Positions 4,754 to 5,167 of a DNA stretch of 5,167 nucleotides are shown here, piece by piece. The notes under the pieces were generated by a model. The model saw nothing but the letters and a program-made list of their open reading frames with translations. It was not told where the DNA came from and ran no database searches. The first letter of the stretch is position 1. Each line of letters starts with the position of its first letter. The position numbers and the translations under genes were made by a program. Origin of the DNA: Actinomycetota bacterium (GTDB lineage: Bacteria > Actinomycetota > Actinomycetes > Actinomycetales > Microbacteriaceae); the NCBI GenBank assembly GCA_010028615.1, contig RHAS01000072.1:1-5167 (forward strand), written 5' to 3'.

Positions 4754-5167
4754 ATGCTTCGTGGCGATGGACTGCTGAATCACAATCTGATGCCTGATGA
4801 ATCAGGCCCGCAAGATCAATGTGGTGTATTCGGAGTCTGGGCACCTGGTGAAGAAGTCGCCAAGCTTACTTTTTTCGGACTTTACTCTTTGCAGCACCGC
4901 GGTCAAGAATCTGCCGGTATCGCTACCTCAGATGGCAAGAAAATCCTTGTCTATAAGGACATGGGTCTAGTTTCTCAAGTTTTCTCTGAGTCATCTCTTG
5001 AAGCTCTCGTTGGACACATTGCTATTGGACACAATCGCTATTCCACTACCGGTTCATCATCTTGGCGTAATGCCCAACCAACTTTAGGTAGAACAGCATC
5101 AGGAACAGTGGCCCTTGGTCACAACGGGAACCTAATCAATACCACCGAGCTATTACAGATGCTCAAA
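4754..5167 (+). CDS. purF: Amidophosphoribosyltransferase (N-terminal part, runs off right edge)
   Basis: PurF commits PRPP and glutamine to phosphoribosylamine, the first step of purine synthesis. The window holds 138 codons, all within the N-terminal Ntn-hydrolase glutaminase domain. A 22-residue propeptide (MLRGDGLLNHNLMPDESGPQ, then DQ) precedes CGVFG, so Cys23 should become the N-terminal nucleophile after self-cleavage. Supporting motifs are SLQHRGQESAGIA (45-57), GHNRYSTTG (92-100) with the glutamine-binding Arg95, and GHNGNL (122-127), which includes the oxyanion-hole Asn-Gly. The PRPP-binding phosphoribosyltransferase domain lies beyond the edge. An alternative start at Met13 (4790) would shorten the propeptide to 10 residues, close to that of Bacillus, but has no ribosome binding site. 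purM would be a likely next gene. Confidence 0.97.
   Translation, partial: MLRGDGLLNHNLMPDESGPQDQCGVFGVWAPGEEVAKLTFFGLYSLQHRGQESAGIATSDGKKILVYKDMGLVSQVFSESSLEALVGHIAIGHNRYSTTGSSSWRNAQPTLGRTASGTVALGHNGNLINTTELLQMLK

Noticed and set aside
1..5167. CRISPR array, insertion sequence or prophage
   Set aside because: No regularly spaced direct repeats, transposase, integrase or terminal inverted repeats were seen. The window is nearly filled by housekeeping genes.

Overview
This window is a de novo purine (IMP) biosynthesis locus, most likely from a low-GC actinobacterium. Three things suggest this. A small SCP-like ("sterol carrier family") gene lies directly before purF, an actinobacterial arrangement. 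The PurQ, PurS, PurC, PurD and PurF sequences read as actinobacterial types. Several genes have a -10-like hexamer six bases before the start codon and no ribosome binding site, as expected for leaderless actinobacterial transcripts. GC content looks below 50 percent by eye, which would fit freshwater planktonic lineages (Nanopelagicales/acI type, or small-genome Microbacteriaceae). That placement is an inference.

Layout. Positions 1-554 (minus) hold purQ, cut by the left edge. purS (559-807, minus) lies 4 bases upstream of it in the same transcript. A divergent control region (808-951) separates purS from a small DUF805 membrane protein gene on the plus strand (952-1314). That gene runs tail to tail into purC, with an 11-base overlap of the coding ends. 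purC (1304-2170) and purD (2163-3431), both minus, overlap by 8 bases. A GC-rich intergenic stretch (3432-3564) holds a strong terminator-like hairpin whose T-tract is on the plus strand. Next are a NYN-domain putative RNase gene (3565-4242, minus), a 79-base divergent promoter region, the SCP-like gene (4322-4696, plus), a 57-base gap with two adjacent inverted repeats, and the start of purF (4754 to the right edge, plus).

How the genes work together. PurF makes phosphoribosylamine from PRPP and glutamine. PurD adds glycine to give GAR. PurS and PurQ, with PurL outside the window, convert FGAR to FGAM. PurC makes SAICAR from CAIR and aspartate. The locus is therefore at least three transcription units: purS-purQ leftward, purD-purC leftward and purF rightward. 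Three genes not known to be purine enzymes are interspersed: the DUF805 gene, the NYN gene and the SCP-like gene. The enzymes are ordinary. The less explained parts are the plus-strand hairpin at 3554-3586, the tandem inverted repeats before purF, the shared leaderless promoter layout, and the roles of the NYN and SCP-like proteins.
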